Assembly (NCBI GenBank): GCA_021202245.1
Contig: JAJQDK010000113.1
Location: 15,176 to 24,352, forward strand
Reading direction: 5' to 3'
DNA: 9,177 bases
Source: Clostridiales bacterium
GTDB lineage: Bacteria; Bacillota; Clostridia; Oscillospirales; Acutalibacteraceae
Numbering within the stretch: the first letter of the stretch is position 1; each line of letters starts with the position of its first letter. Below, one piece after another: positions 1 through 6,875 of the stretch. Under the pieces are notes generated by a model. That model was not told the origin of the DNA and made no database searches. It saw only the letters and a program-made list of their open reading frames with translations. The position numbers and the translations under genes were made by a program.

Positions 1-494
1 ATACAGCACAAGTCATAGTAAGCGCAGGACTTACAGTATTTTTTCTTCTCATACGCCGGCGGCAAATCGGCAGAAATAATATCTTTTATACTTAAAATTG
101 CGTTGTCAAGCTGATTTTGATCTTCCGATGTCAATTCGACGGACACGCTCTGCTTTATCAGAGGATAATCAACTCTTCCCTTGATGTCGGTAACCCCGAG
201 TTTTTTCAAATAATAAAGATAATATTTTATCTGCCAAATTCCCGCTTCTTCAATTTTTTTGCTTTTCTTCACCTCGTGAAGAATGTTATATTCCGAGATA
301 TAGTCAATATTTATGGTATCATCAATCAGAATGTGCTTGTTTTGATTTTTATATGTAGTTTCATCAATTATCTTGCCTAATCTCACATTCTCGTTTTCGC
401 TCTCCATTGAAAGCTGATTTGAAAAATACCATAGTTTTCTCAGACATACAAAATAATAATAAATATGCATTCCCGTGAGCTTTCTGTCAGACAT
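1..494 (-). CDS. cas4: Cas4 RecB-like nuclease, CRISPR adaptation (3' end cut by window edge)
   Basis: My translation of the minus strand gives 164 residues before the left edge, close to the full length of short I-B Cas4 proteins (known for the family), so only a few residues are missing. Cas4 trims and orients prespacers for Cas1-Cas2. Visible motifs: the N-terminal cysteine in VCLRKLWYF (C17), a RecB-type catalytic core with D64 and HEVKKSKK (E74, K76), a QIKYYLYYL helix (Q88), and the C-terminal cysteines C154, C157 and C163 in YCKSCAYYDLC. Together these supply the four ligands of the iron-sulfur cluster. The ATG at 494 follows GAGGTG (499-504), which overlaps the TGA of cas3, so the two are probably translationally coupled. 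All key residues seem intact. The gene would be followed by cas1 and cas2 in this subtype (inference; outside the window). Confidence 0.93.
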   Translation of the reverse strand, partial: MSDRKLTGMHIYYYFVCLRKLWYFSNQLSMESENENVRLGKIIDETTYKNQNKHILIDDTINIDYISEYNILHEVKKSKKIEEAGIWQIKYYLYYLKKLGVTDIKGRVDYPLIKQSVSVELTSEDQNQLDNAILSIKDIISADLPPAYEKKKYCKSCAYYDLCC

Positions 495-502
495 ACTGCA
501 CC

Positions 503-2059
503 TCATATTATATTATCAACCTCATTAGTAATATTGGGCTCGTCTTTATTGACGATAGTCATTCCCCTTTTATCGTCGTATTCACAGTTAATAACCGGAA
601 TTATGTTATATCTTAAATCAACAAAATCTTTGGTCTTGTATTTATCAATATTGTATTTTGCGGTAGATACTGTAAATCCCATTATTATTTCGCTTGCTTT
701 CAGCTTGTCCTGAGAGTCGGAATGTGAGGACCTTATAACATCCTGAGCCTTTAATATCTCTTCCTGATTTGCACAATACACACTTATGGGAATAACATCT
801 TCTCTGTCGATATTTCTGAGTCTATCATTTTTACCGTTTAAATAGTCAGGAGTAGTCCGATAATATTCAAGCGCATCGCAATAAGATTTATAGTAATCAG
901 AATTTTTAATTTTCTCCGCTGACAAATATTTTTCAATCAAGCGTGATTTAGTTTCTTCCGAAATAATTCCGTCAACCGACATAATTGCCTGCTTAGAAAG
1001 AGAATGTATTGTATCATCGGTAAAATGATATTTTTTTGCATTTCCCTGCATTTCGGTAAAGACAAAACAATTATAATCGGTGAAATCTTTTAAACCTTGA
1101 CGATTGACTCTTCCGAATCTTTGAAACAATGAAAACAAATCCGAAAGTTCAGTAAAAAGGATATCAAAATCTATATCAAGACTTGCCTCAACAACTGAAG
1201 TCGAAATCCATACTTCGGTCTTGCTTCTGTCTTGAGATACATTACAAATTGCCGATTCTTTTTTTGCTCTGTCATTTTTAGTAAATGCAGCATGAAAAAG
1301 ATTTACTTCAATATCTTCTAATTCTTCCGACAGACAGGAATAAATTTTGTCGGCAGTATCAATGGAATTGCAGACTATAAGAAATTTTTTAACAGTATCC
1401 GATTCTATCTGCCTGATTTTATCGAGTATATACGAAGAATCCATTTTATCTTCAATTACATTTACGTTGTGCCTTGAAATGCCCAGTGTGGAAAAGTCCT
1501 TTTCGGCAACATTTTCGCCGAGAACTCTTTCAAGCTCATTTTTAACAAACGGAGGCAAGGTAGCGGTTACAACGGCAATTTTACCTCCTAATTTATGAAT
1601 TAGCTCTATTGCATAAATGATTGCAGCAAGTAAATCGGGAGAGTACATTTGAATTTCATCAACTATGAATTTTGAATACGATGCTGTAGCAAGCTTGTAT
1701 TCATAACCCGGATATTTCAAAACAAAATCAAATATCTGATCGGGCGTACACACGGAAATGGGTAAAGACAATTGGCGACTTCTGACACAATAGTCAAAAT
1801 CAATTTCACCGCTTTCATTTACTGCCCCTTCCTGAAAATACTGAGATTTCATATCTGAGTGAATAAGCGCAACTCTGTCTTTAAATTCGGACCCGCAAAG
1901 CTTTTTCAGCCTGTCATACATAGCATTGATAGCTGTTTTAAGCGGAAGCACAAAGAAACACTTGTTATTTCCGCACCAAAGCAAGCCGGCTTCGGTTTTT
2001 CCCATACCGGTAGGTGCGGTTGCAATAATATCATTTTCACTGTTTTTCAGGCAAAACTC
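503..2059 (-). CDS. cas3: Cas3 helicase portion, in frame with the HD part across an amber codon
   Basis: This is the SF2 helicase half of Cas3, the ATP-driven motor that unwinds DNA marked by Cascade. Numbered from the HD start, visible motifs are Walker A APTGMGKT (224-231), the TPDQ segment, DEIQ (343-346, motif II), TAT (374-376, motif III), STSVVEASLDID (495-506, motif V) and QRFGRVNR (522-529, motif VI). The C-terminal part has the usual YNIIPVINCEYDDKRGM region. It ends in TGA, 8 bases before cas4. The reading frame is open from the TAG at 2060-2062 onward and is the same frame as the HD part. No good start exists: the ATG at 2005 would cut off the Thr-Gly of the Walker A loop, while a CTG at 2050 lies 6 bases after GGAG (TAGGAG) but is a rare start. 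It is therefore either the distal half of a nonsense-mutated cas3, a readthrough product, or a cas3' begun at CTG. Confidence 0.88.
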   Translation of the reverse strand, partial: EFCLKNSENDIIATAPTGMGKTEAGLLWCGNNKCFFVLPLKTAINAMYDRLKKLCGSEFKDRVALIHSDMKSQYFQEGAVNESGEIDFDYCVRSRQLSLPISVCTPDQIFDFVLKYPGYEYKLATASYSKFIVDEIQMYSPDLLAAIIYAIELIHKLGGKIAVVTATLPPFVKNELERVLGENVAEKDFSTLGISRHNVNVIEDKMDSSYILDKIRQIESDTVKKFLIVCNSIDTADKIYSCLSEELEDIEVNLFHAAFTKNDRAKKESAICNVSQDRSKTEVWISTSVVEASLDIDFDILFTELSDLFSLFQRFGRVNRQGLKDFTDYNCFVFTEMQGNAKKYHFTDDTIHSLSKQAIMSVDGIISEETKSRLIEKYLSAEKIKNSDYYKSYCDALEYYRTTPDYLNGKNDRLRNIDREDVIPISVYCANQEEILKAQDVIRSSHSDSQDKLKASEIIMGFTVSTAKYNIDKYKTKDFVDLRYNIIPVINCEYDDKRGMTIVNKDEPNITNEVDNII

Positions 2060-2062
2060 CTA
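2060..2062 (-). other. In-frame amber codon splitting cas3 at the expected Q-motif glutamine
   Basis: Reading on the minus strand, FNPL is followed by TAG and then EFCLKNSENDIIATAP and the Walker A loop. Both parts are in the same frame, so no frameshift is involved. SF2 helicases and Cas3 proteins commonly have a glutamine about 15-20 residues before Walker A, and NPLQEF is the kind of sequence expected here. A single C to T change (CAG to TAG) explains it. The bases TAGGAG also form a Shine-Dalgarno-like site. Confidence 0.9.
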
Positions 2063-2686
2063 CAAAGGATTGAATCTAAAACGGTTGACAGTCTTCCAAT
2101 TTTCAATTACATCAATCAAAAAATCGTTTTCTTTCTCGCAGTCGATTCCTGCACTGGCACTGTAATCACACTTGTGCAAAAATCCCTTTAACAAAACAGC
2201 GTATTGCTTTTTAGAATTGTCAAACGGTAATAAAAATATATCTCCTATTTCATCTATACAATCGTATATTTCTTCAAAAGGAATATGATTACCGCCCATT
2301 TCTTCAAGAAAATTCATAATCAATTCTTCATTTTCACGCAAATAAGCCATCGGGGATTTTTTATGATAGTGATGATATAAAACAGCATAGCAAACACTTA
2401 TATAATCACTGCACTTATCCTTATCTACAAAAAATACGGAAAGCACGCTGTGCGGCACTTCTTTGTTTGAATTAAAATGTTTGTGAGTATTAAGTCTTTT
2501 AAGAAATGCAGTGTTAGCTTTGCCGTAATCATGGTATTCGGACCCAACAAGTAAATCAGAAAACAATATAACAGATTTAATGTATCCTAAATCATTAAGC
2601 AGGTTGGCTTGAACAATCAATTTGTCTGTATGCTCTCTGATGCTTTCGTTTGGCTTTGCTCTGAATTTATTGAGATCAAGATTCAT
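2060..2686 (-). CDS. cas3: Cas3 HD nuclease portion, ends at in-frame TAG
   Basis: This 208-residue product carries the metal-dependent HD nuclease that cuts the displaced target strand. Visible signature residues: H19 in IREHTDKL, the HD pair H52-D53 in YHDYGKAN with K56, H79 in PHSVLS, H105-H106 in YHHYH, and D174 in the late helix FLHKCDYSASA. These match the order of HD-type Cas3 domains. The ATG at 2686 follows GAGGTGG, which overlaps the cas5 TGA, so it is coupled to cas5. The protein stops at TAG directly after RFRFNPL, and the next codons in the same frame run straight into a Cas3 helicase. Without the stop the whole protein would be 727 residues, a normal Cas3 length. A separate HD protein (Cas3'') is known in some type I systems, but here the end falls inside the segment leading to the ATPase rather than at a clean domain boundary. 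Confidence 0.92.
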   Translation of the reverse strand: MNLDLNKFRAKPNESIREHTDKLIVQANLLNDLGYIKSVILFSDLLVGSEYHDYGKANTAFLKRLNTHKHFNSNKEVPHSVLSVFFVDKDKCSDYISVCYAVLYHHYHKKSPMAYLRENEELIMNFLEEMGGNHIPFEEIYDCIDEIGDIFLLPFDNSKKQYAVLLKGFLHKCDYSASAGIDCEKENDFLIDVIENWKTVNRFRFNPL

Positions 2687-2695
2687 AATACCACC

Positions 2696-3751
2696 TCACG
2701 CAAGAAAAACAGAGTACACATCGCCGCCGCTTTTGTCCAAATACGCCCCGTCACATTCGCCTTTAACTCTAAACTTTCCGGTAAACAATACGGGTACTTT
2801 ATTGAAATTCCTTTTTCGATAACCTCCGCTCACCTTTTCAACGGAATAATCCTTGTTAATTAAATACTTAGTTCCCCCGGTATAAATACCTTCCTTTTTT
2901 GCCATTATTTTTAAGTTCTCATTTCTTTGTATAATATTCAAAGGAATATAGGCATCGTATACCTTATTAACAAAGGAAAGCTCGCCGCTTTTAAGCTCGG
3001 TTTCGACACATTCAAGGATTTCAACAAAATCCTCTCCCCTGCCAATCGCCATTAAATTGCAAATATTATTCATTATATCAGCCATTGTATTATCATCACT
3101 TACCACGTGAACAATAAGTTCAACATCACACAAAATTTCATAATATTTCGGAGCTTTGGTCAGTGTTCTGAATTTTGAATATGGGATTGTGTATTTTTCT
3201 GACTCGTACTTTTTATAGACAGTTTCAATTCGCTTAACATAGTCGCCGAAGGCTTTTAATTCGTCCGGGGAAACCGTGTTATCGGATTTCATTTTCTTGA
3301 GTTTTTTCTTGTATGAGTCAATAATCTTCTTATGCTTGTCTATACGTCTTTTGGTTCGCTTTAAAAACCTGAATTCATCAAGAAGCCTTTGATTTACAAC
3401 ATTTATGGTTATGCCTTTTTCAAAATCATAGCCTTGCGCCTTTTGAGCTGTTGCAACAACATCATAAGCAAAGGAAAGCATATCCGGATTTTTCATTTTT
3501 ACCAAAATACCCCTATCATTCTCACAGCGATTGAGGAAACAATCCTCCTTAAACATTCTTGTTTTTAAGGAACCGTATTTTCCCTGCACGCTGATTTGCA
3601 TCGGGTGATAACTTGTGTAACCGCAGGCTTTATGAAGTGCGCCGATAACAGTTGAATAAGGCGGCAAAGGATATGTCATACGACAGTTTACCGTTTCTTC
3701 ACGTCTGTAATTAGCGCTGTTTTGCTTTAAGTGAAGTCTTATTGCTTTCAT
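2696..3751 (-). CDS. cas5: Cas5 (Cas5t-like, type I-B), enlarged by a lysine-rich helical insert
   Basis: Cas5 caps the 5' handle of the crRNA in the I-B Cascade complex. The N-terminus MKAIRLHLKQ with the following PPYSTVIGALHKACGY is the typical Cas5 fold start and glycine turn, and GRGEDFVEI (237-245) matches the later conserved region of Cas5t. The product is 351 residues, while the family is usually about 240. The extra length lies around residues 125-185, a strongly charged stretch rich in Lys, Arg and Glu that looks like a helical hairpin or coiled coil. I choose the second ATG (3751) because AAGGTGA, overlapping the cas7 stop, is 6 bases upstream of it; the ATG at 3757 is almost touching that site and would add only two residues. 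The stop TGA overlaps the cas3 ribosome binding site. Confidence 0.9.
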   Translation of the reverse strand: MKAIRLHLKQNSANYRREETVNCRMTYPLPPYSTVIGALHKACGYTSYHPMQISVQGKYGSLKTRMFKEDCFLNRCENDRGILVKMKNPDMLSFAYDVVATAQKAQGYDFEKGITINVVNQRLLDEFRFLKRTKRRIDKHKKIIDSYKKKLKKMKSDNTVSPDELKAFGDYVKRIETVYKKYESEKYTIPYSKFRTLTKAPKYYEILCDVELIVHVVSDDNTMADIMNNICNLMAIGRGEDFVEILECVETELKSGELSFVNKVYDAYIPLNIIQRNENLKIMAKKEGIYTGGTKYLINKDYSVEKVSGGYRKRNFNKVPVLFTGKFRVKGECDGAYLDKSGGDVYSVFLA

Positions 3752-3762
3752 AATCATTCACC

Positions 3763-4641
3763 TTATTTTAAAAAATAAGACTCAACCTGAGATCTAAGAT
3801 TTGAAAATAATTCAGATATACTTACAGGCGACAATTCTTTTACTACCTCATCCTCGTTTTTGATTTGTCCGTTTCTCATTATGCCGCAGATGAAATTATT
3901 ACACATTTTTTCCTTTATAGGCTCAATGATAAGACTTCGGTCTGAGATGCGCACTGCATTCTCAAACATATGTGTCTTTCTTGGGGATAAACCGCCTACT
4001 GCAAATACCGGCTCCGCATTGTCAAGATTGCCCTTTACAACAAGGGAAAGATTTTCAACTGCATTAAGCAAAGCGATGACTCTGCTGCATTTTTCCTCAT
4101 TATCAGCTTCCGCATTAAAGTTTTCATCGACGCCGATTTTTTCCAAATCAATAGTAATACTGTAAATTTTCAAAGATTTGTCATACTCATACTGATATGG
4201 CATAAGTCCTACTTCGGTTGCATTATTCTGGACGTTAAGTCCGTGCGCTTTCGCATAATTTGCAGCAAGGTAGAGGTTATTATGGAAACGGGCATCGTTT
4301 ATAAAAGGTTCCGTCGCAACAGCATCGGTAAGATAAAACGAACTGTTACGTATATATGTAGTATCCTTTGTAGACATATATCCGCCCTCTAATGCCCTGC
4401 ATGTGGCAGCGTTTACCTCTGAATTAGCCAGCTTCTGCATAGCACCGTCCAGAGAAGTTTGCAAATCATCATAAAAGCCCGACTGAACGCAAACAGCGTT
4501 TTTCAGACTTTCTCTGCTGTGAGTTGCAAACTCTTTGCCGCCTCTGTAAACCTTCTGAACACTTGCTACATTGCCTAACCCCTCGCCGTAGTTGCTTGTC
4601 ATATTTGCGATAATTGTAATAGTTAAAGCTTTTAATTTCAT
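3763..4641 (-). CDS. cas7: Cas7 (Cst2/DevR-like) backbone subunit of type I-B Cascade
   Basis: Cas7 polymerises along the crRNA spacer and forms the backbone of the surveillance complex. The 292-residue product begins MKLKALTITIIANMTSNYGE and continues with GNVASVQKVYRGGKEFATHSRESLKNAV (residues 23-50), the arrangement seen in the Cst2/DevR branch of Cas7: a beta strand, a Gly-Asn turn and a Ser-Arg helix. LSPRKTHMFENAVRI (218-232) matches the late conserved segment. The ATG at 4641 follows AGAGGT at a good distance, 21 bases after the cas8 stop. The TAA is directly followed by the cas5 ribosome binding site. Length is normal and nothing is missing. The family assignment rests on remembered motif layout and on its place between cas8b and cas5. 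Confidence 0.9.
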   Translation of the reverse strand: MKLKALTITIIANMTSNYGEGLGNVASVQKVYRGGKEFATHSRESLKNAVCVQSGFYDDLQTSLDGAMQKLANSEVNAATCRALEGGYMSTKDTTYIRNSSFYLTDAVATEPFINDARFHNNLYLAANYAKAHGLNVQNNATEVGLMPYQYEYDKSLKIYSITIDLEKIGVDENFNAEADNEEKCSRVIALLNAVENLSLVVKGNLDNAEPVFAVGGLSPRKTHMFENAVRISDRSLIIEPIKEKMCNNFICGIMRNGQIKNEDEVVKELSPVSISELFSNLRSQVESYFLK

Positions 4642-4662
4642 AAAATTTACCTCTCTTTTAAA

Positions 4663-4938
4663 TTATTTATTATCTTTAACATCTAAAGCACTTGCAAAAG
4701 CAAACGCAATATCTTTGTTTTTCTCTGCGTCTTCAAGAAAAGCATATATAAACGAAAACTCCATTTTTACATAGGCAGAAAGACTTAAAAGCACTTCCTT
4801 GACCCTGTCATAATCATGGGCAACGAGTGCGCTGATTATTTTTTGTTTATAGGAATAAACCTTGTTCTTTCCGCTGATTCTAACGAGCTCTTGCGTTACA
4901 ACATAGCCCAGTTTCTTTGCAGTTTGAATTTCTTCCAT
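4663..4938 (-). CDS. Possible internally translated small subunit Cas11b, within cas8b
   Basis: Inside cas8b, in the same frame, an ATG at 4938 is preceded by GGAAAGGAAA (4946-4955), placing AAGGA 9 bases from the ATG. The product would be 91 residues, starting MEEIQTAKKLGYVVTQ, and looks largely helical. It is known that in several type I systems, including I-B, the small subunit Cas11 is made from an internal start in the 3' part of cas8. No separate small-subunit gene occurs in this operon. The purine-rich site could be a chance match, and 91 residues is somewhat short for Cas11b. Confidence 0.4.
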   Translation of the reverse strand: MEEIQTAKKLGYVVTQELVRISGKNKVYSYKQKIISALVAHDYDRVKEVLLSLSAYVKMEFSFIYAFLEDAEKNKDIAFAFASALDVKDNK

Positions 4939-6051
4939 AATATCGTTTCCTTTCCATGATTGATTTATATCAATAAGTTTATCCGTTTTGTATTTTACGG
5001 TTGCCTTATTCACATCGTCTTTAAAATACAGCTTGAGCATTTGAACAATAAGATCGTCCAACAGAACATTGTTTAGACAGCGTTCATACACCTCGCTTGC
5101 AAGGTTAAACCAGTATCCGCTGTAAAGCTCATAAGTAAAATTCAGAGAATTTTCCGGCAGCTCACGCAACAGTTTGAGTCGTTCGCTCCTTACAAACAAA
5201 GATTTATACAATTCTTCATCTCTGCTTTTTGTTATAATTTCTACATCAAATTCAAGAAAATCCTCTGCGCTTTTCAAAACAGTGAAAAGTCTGTCCCTTG
5301 GATTCTTTATGTCTGATGAAGAAAGCTCTTTACTCAGCCACTCGTTAGTTTTTAACAAAGTATCTACAGAATAATTATTATTGATAAAAAATGTTTCATA
5401 CATATCCGAATTAGAAAACGCAAAGGGAATAAAATCATATTCGGGTATATCGCAAAAGTCTGAAGTATCCTTCGAAAAGCAAAAACCGAGATATTTCGTT
5501 TTTCTTCCCTCGTCAACTGTGTATCCGACAAGTCTGCAATGGGGATTTGACTCTGTAAACAAAAGGTTTGTATTGCAGTAATCAGCGTAAAGGTTTTTTC
5601 CGTATCGAAAAATACTTTTTGTGATTTCATATTCATTATCAAAAATTTTCTGTTTTATTTCCTCTTTGTTGTTACCGTCAAATTTTGTTTTGCCAAAAAT
5701 CTTTTTTAACACAGTTTTGCTCTTGACAGCGTCATTTATACTCTTAATTTTATCATCATCAAAAGTATCATTATCAAGCGTTTTCAGTATATTAAGATGC
5801 GTCATATCTCGGCTGAAATAATGCTCAGCAAATTCAAGATAACGTTCTTCGGTTATATCACTCCGGCGATACATTATTCCGTCAAAGCCTTGAATGTAAT
5901 TATTCGGCTTATCCTCGGAATGAAAAATTGTACTGTACTCTATTCCGTGATACTTGAAATATTTGCAAAGACCGGTTACCGACGCTGCAGCGCGCCAGTC
6001 GGTCGGTTGAAGCAAAGTATCATAGCCTTTTGTGTCAATAGCGCTTTTCAA
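4663..6051 (-). CDS. cas8b: Cas8b (Cst1-like) large subunit of type I-B Cascade
   Basis: This would be the large subunit, which in type I complexes recognises the PAM and contacts Cas3. The product is 462 residues from the TTG at 6051. The segment PHCRLVGYTVDEGRKTKYLGF (about 170-190), followed by EYDFIPFAFSNSDMYETFFINNN (204-226), resembles the conserved middle of Cst1/Cas8b1 proteins. The paired CxxC motifs that gave that family its name are not present as such; only scattered cysteines (C159, C172, C191, C200) remain. An alternative TTG at 6069 would add six residues and overlap cas6 by 14 bases, but has no ribosome binding site; AGAGGGGTGA lies in front of the chosen TTG. The last 90 or so residues are predicted mainly helical and may also be made separately (see the internal start at 4938). 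It lies between cas6 and cas7, as expected. Confidence 0.85.
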   Translation of the reverse strand: MKSAIDTKGYDTLLQPTDWRAAASVTGLCKYFKYHGIEYSTIFHSEDKPNNYIQGFDGIMYRRSDITEERYLEFAEHYFSRDMTHLNILKTLDNDTFDDDKIKSINDAVKSKTVLKKIFGKTKFDGNNKEEIKQKIFDNEYEITKSIFRYGKNLYADYCNTNLLFTESNPHCRLVGYTVDEGRKTKYLGFCFSKDTSDFCDIPEYDFIPFAFSNSDMYETFFINNNYSVDTLLKTNEWLSKELSSSDIKNPRDRLFTVLKSAEDFLEFDVEIITKSRDEELYKSLFVRSERLKLLRELPENSLNFTYELYSGYWFNLASEVYERCLNNVLLDDLIVQMLKLYFKDDVNKATVKYKTDKLIDINQSWKGNDIMEEIQTAKKLGYVVTQELVRISGKNKVYSYKQKIISALVAHDYDRVKEVLLSLSAYVKMEFSFIYAFLEDAEKNKDIAFAFASALDVKDNK

Positions 6052-6055
6052 AACC

Positions 6056-6065
6056 TCACCCCTCT
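6056..6065 (-). promoter_or_regulatory. Ribosome binding site that decides the cas8b start
   Basis: AGAGGGGTGA overlaps the cas6 stop codon and ends 4 bases before a TTG at 6051. The other in-frame TTG at 6069 has no purine-rich site upstream, so 6051 is preferred. Confidence 0.6.
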
Positions 6066-6784
6066 GCAATAAATTGCAGAAAACCGAATCCCGAAGATTT
6101 GCGAGAACCGATTCCGCTTTTCAATAAGTAATTCAATACCGATTTGTCGCCGTTTACAGCAAAGACTCCTAAACTGCACTCTATATAAGTACCATAGTGA
6201 AAGACAACGGTCTTTTTTGCATCAATGGGACTTATCGCGGTTTTTGAAACTGTACTTTCCGAAAAACCTTCGGATAAAAGCTGAGCAACAATGATATCAC
6301 GAGCCTTTGACTCAAAATCATTATCAGCTACAGATATATATCTATCCTTGTTTCCCTCATTGTTGTGCTCGCGCAGGCATAGCGGACTTTGCATTTTTAC
6401 AAGCATTGAATCAGATACTACGGTTTTTTCATTTTTTTGAACAACATTTTTGAGAATATACGTGTTACCCATGGGCGCATTAAATTTCTTTCCGATTTGG
6501 GCAATAAAAGCAGAAATAAAAACATATCCTATATTGCTGTCAACGGTTGAAAAAGTTACGCGAAATTCATTCTTAGCCAATGTGATTTCCGACTTTGAAA
6601 ATATCGGCTGCGGAAAGTTTACCGTAAAAGTGAAATTTCTGCGTTCCGGGCAACAATAATATTTTGCAAAATATTTCCCATCTGCGATCTCAGATAAAGA
6701 TTTTTTAAAGAACGACAGCATTACACGTCTGTAGTCCAATGGTAACCTGCCATTTTTTGTTGTGAATTGTAAATCAATATTCAT
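6056..6784 (-). CDS. cas6: Cas6 crRNA-processing endoribonuclease
   Basis: Cas6 cuts the CRISPR transcript inside each repeat to release crRNAs. The product is 242 residues, normal for the family. The N-terminus has LPLDYRRVMLSFFKKSL, the usual first strand and helix of Cas6. The C-terminus carries the glycine-rich loop GIGSRKSSGFGFL (224-236), the strongest family signature. The only histidines are H140 and H196, so the histidine often found around residues 30-50 is absent; the segment YFAKYYCCPERRNFTF (38-53) offers Tyr and Arg instead. The ATG at 6784 follows AGGAGG (6790-6795) at a good distance, and the gene is the first of the cas operon, about 30 bases after the predicted transcription start. 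The TGA is 4 bases before the preferred cas8b start. Confidence 0.9.
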   Translation of the reverse strand: MNIDLQFTTKNGRLPLDYRRVMLSFFKKSLSEIADGKYFAKYYCCPERRNFTFTVNFPQPIFSKSEITLAKNEFRVTFSTVDSNIGYVFISAFIAQIGKKFNAPMGNTYILKNVVQKNEKTVVSDSMLVKMQSPLCLREHNNEGNKDRYISVADNDFESKARDIIVAQLLSEGFSESTVSKTAISPIDAKKTVVFHYGTYIECSLGVFAVNGDKSVLNYLLKSGIGSRKSSGFGFLQFIAEG

Positions 6785-6789
6785 TTTGT

Positions 6790-6795
6790 CCTCCT
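6790..6795 (-). promoter_or_regulatory. Strong ribosome binding site of cas6
   Basis: AGGAGG on the minus strand lies 5 bases before the cas6 ATG. It is a near-perfect Shine-Dalgarno match and confirms the cas6 start at 6784. Confidence 0.85.
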
Positions 6796-6821
6796 TTTCC
6801 GATAATTTGATTTATGATTAT

Positions 6822-6850
6822 ATTATAATGAAAATGTTAATTTATTTCAA
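6822..6850 (-). promoter_or_regulatory. Promoter of the cas operon
   Basis: On the minus strand TTGAAA (6845-6850) and TATAAT (6822-6827) are separated by exactly 17 bases, an almost ideal housekeeping promoter. Transcription would start near 6815 and leave a leader of about 30 bases before cas6. A second TATAAT (6817-6822) overlaps the first. The -35 box sits inside one arm of an inverted repeat (6844-6875). Confidence 0.8.
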
Positions 6851-6875
6851 TCACGGATATATGTTAAATTGAAAC
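6844..6875. repeat. Inverted repeat over the cas promoter, one arm ATTGAAAC
   Basis: ATTTCAAT (6844-6851) and ATTGAAAC (6868-6875) are inverted copies matching at 7 of 8 positions, 16 bases apart. The left arm contains the -35 box of the cas promoter. ATTGAAAC is also the usual 3' end of type I-B CRISPR repeats, which becomes the crRNA 5' handle. It may be an operator or a degenerate single repeat; such short arms can also arise by chance in AT-rich DNA. Confidence 0.45.

Noticed and set aside
465..713. Plus-strand reading frame over the cas3/cas4 junction
   Set aside because: It is antisense to two clearly conserved genes and has no recognisable domain; treated as a shadow. The same applies to the other plus-strand frames across the cas region.
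2003..2005. ATG as the natural start of a separate Cas3 helicase gene
   Set aside because: It begins inside the Walker A loop and would remove its Thr-Gly, and the open frame with conserved sequence extends upstream to the TAG.
2060..2062. Genome-wide recoding of TAG as glutamine
   Set aside because: The 67-residue gene ends at TAG (7252-7254) directly before an intrinsic terminator, and no other long gene in the window has an internal TAG. One codon is too little to propose a new code.
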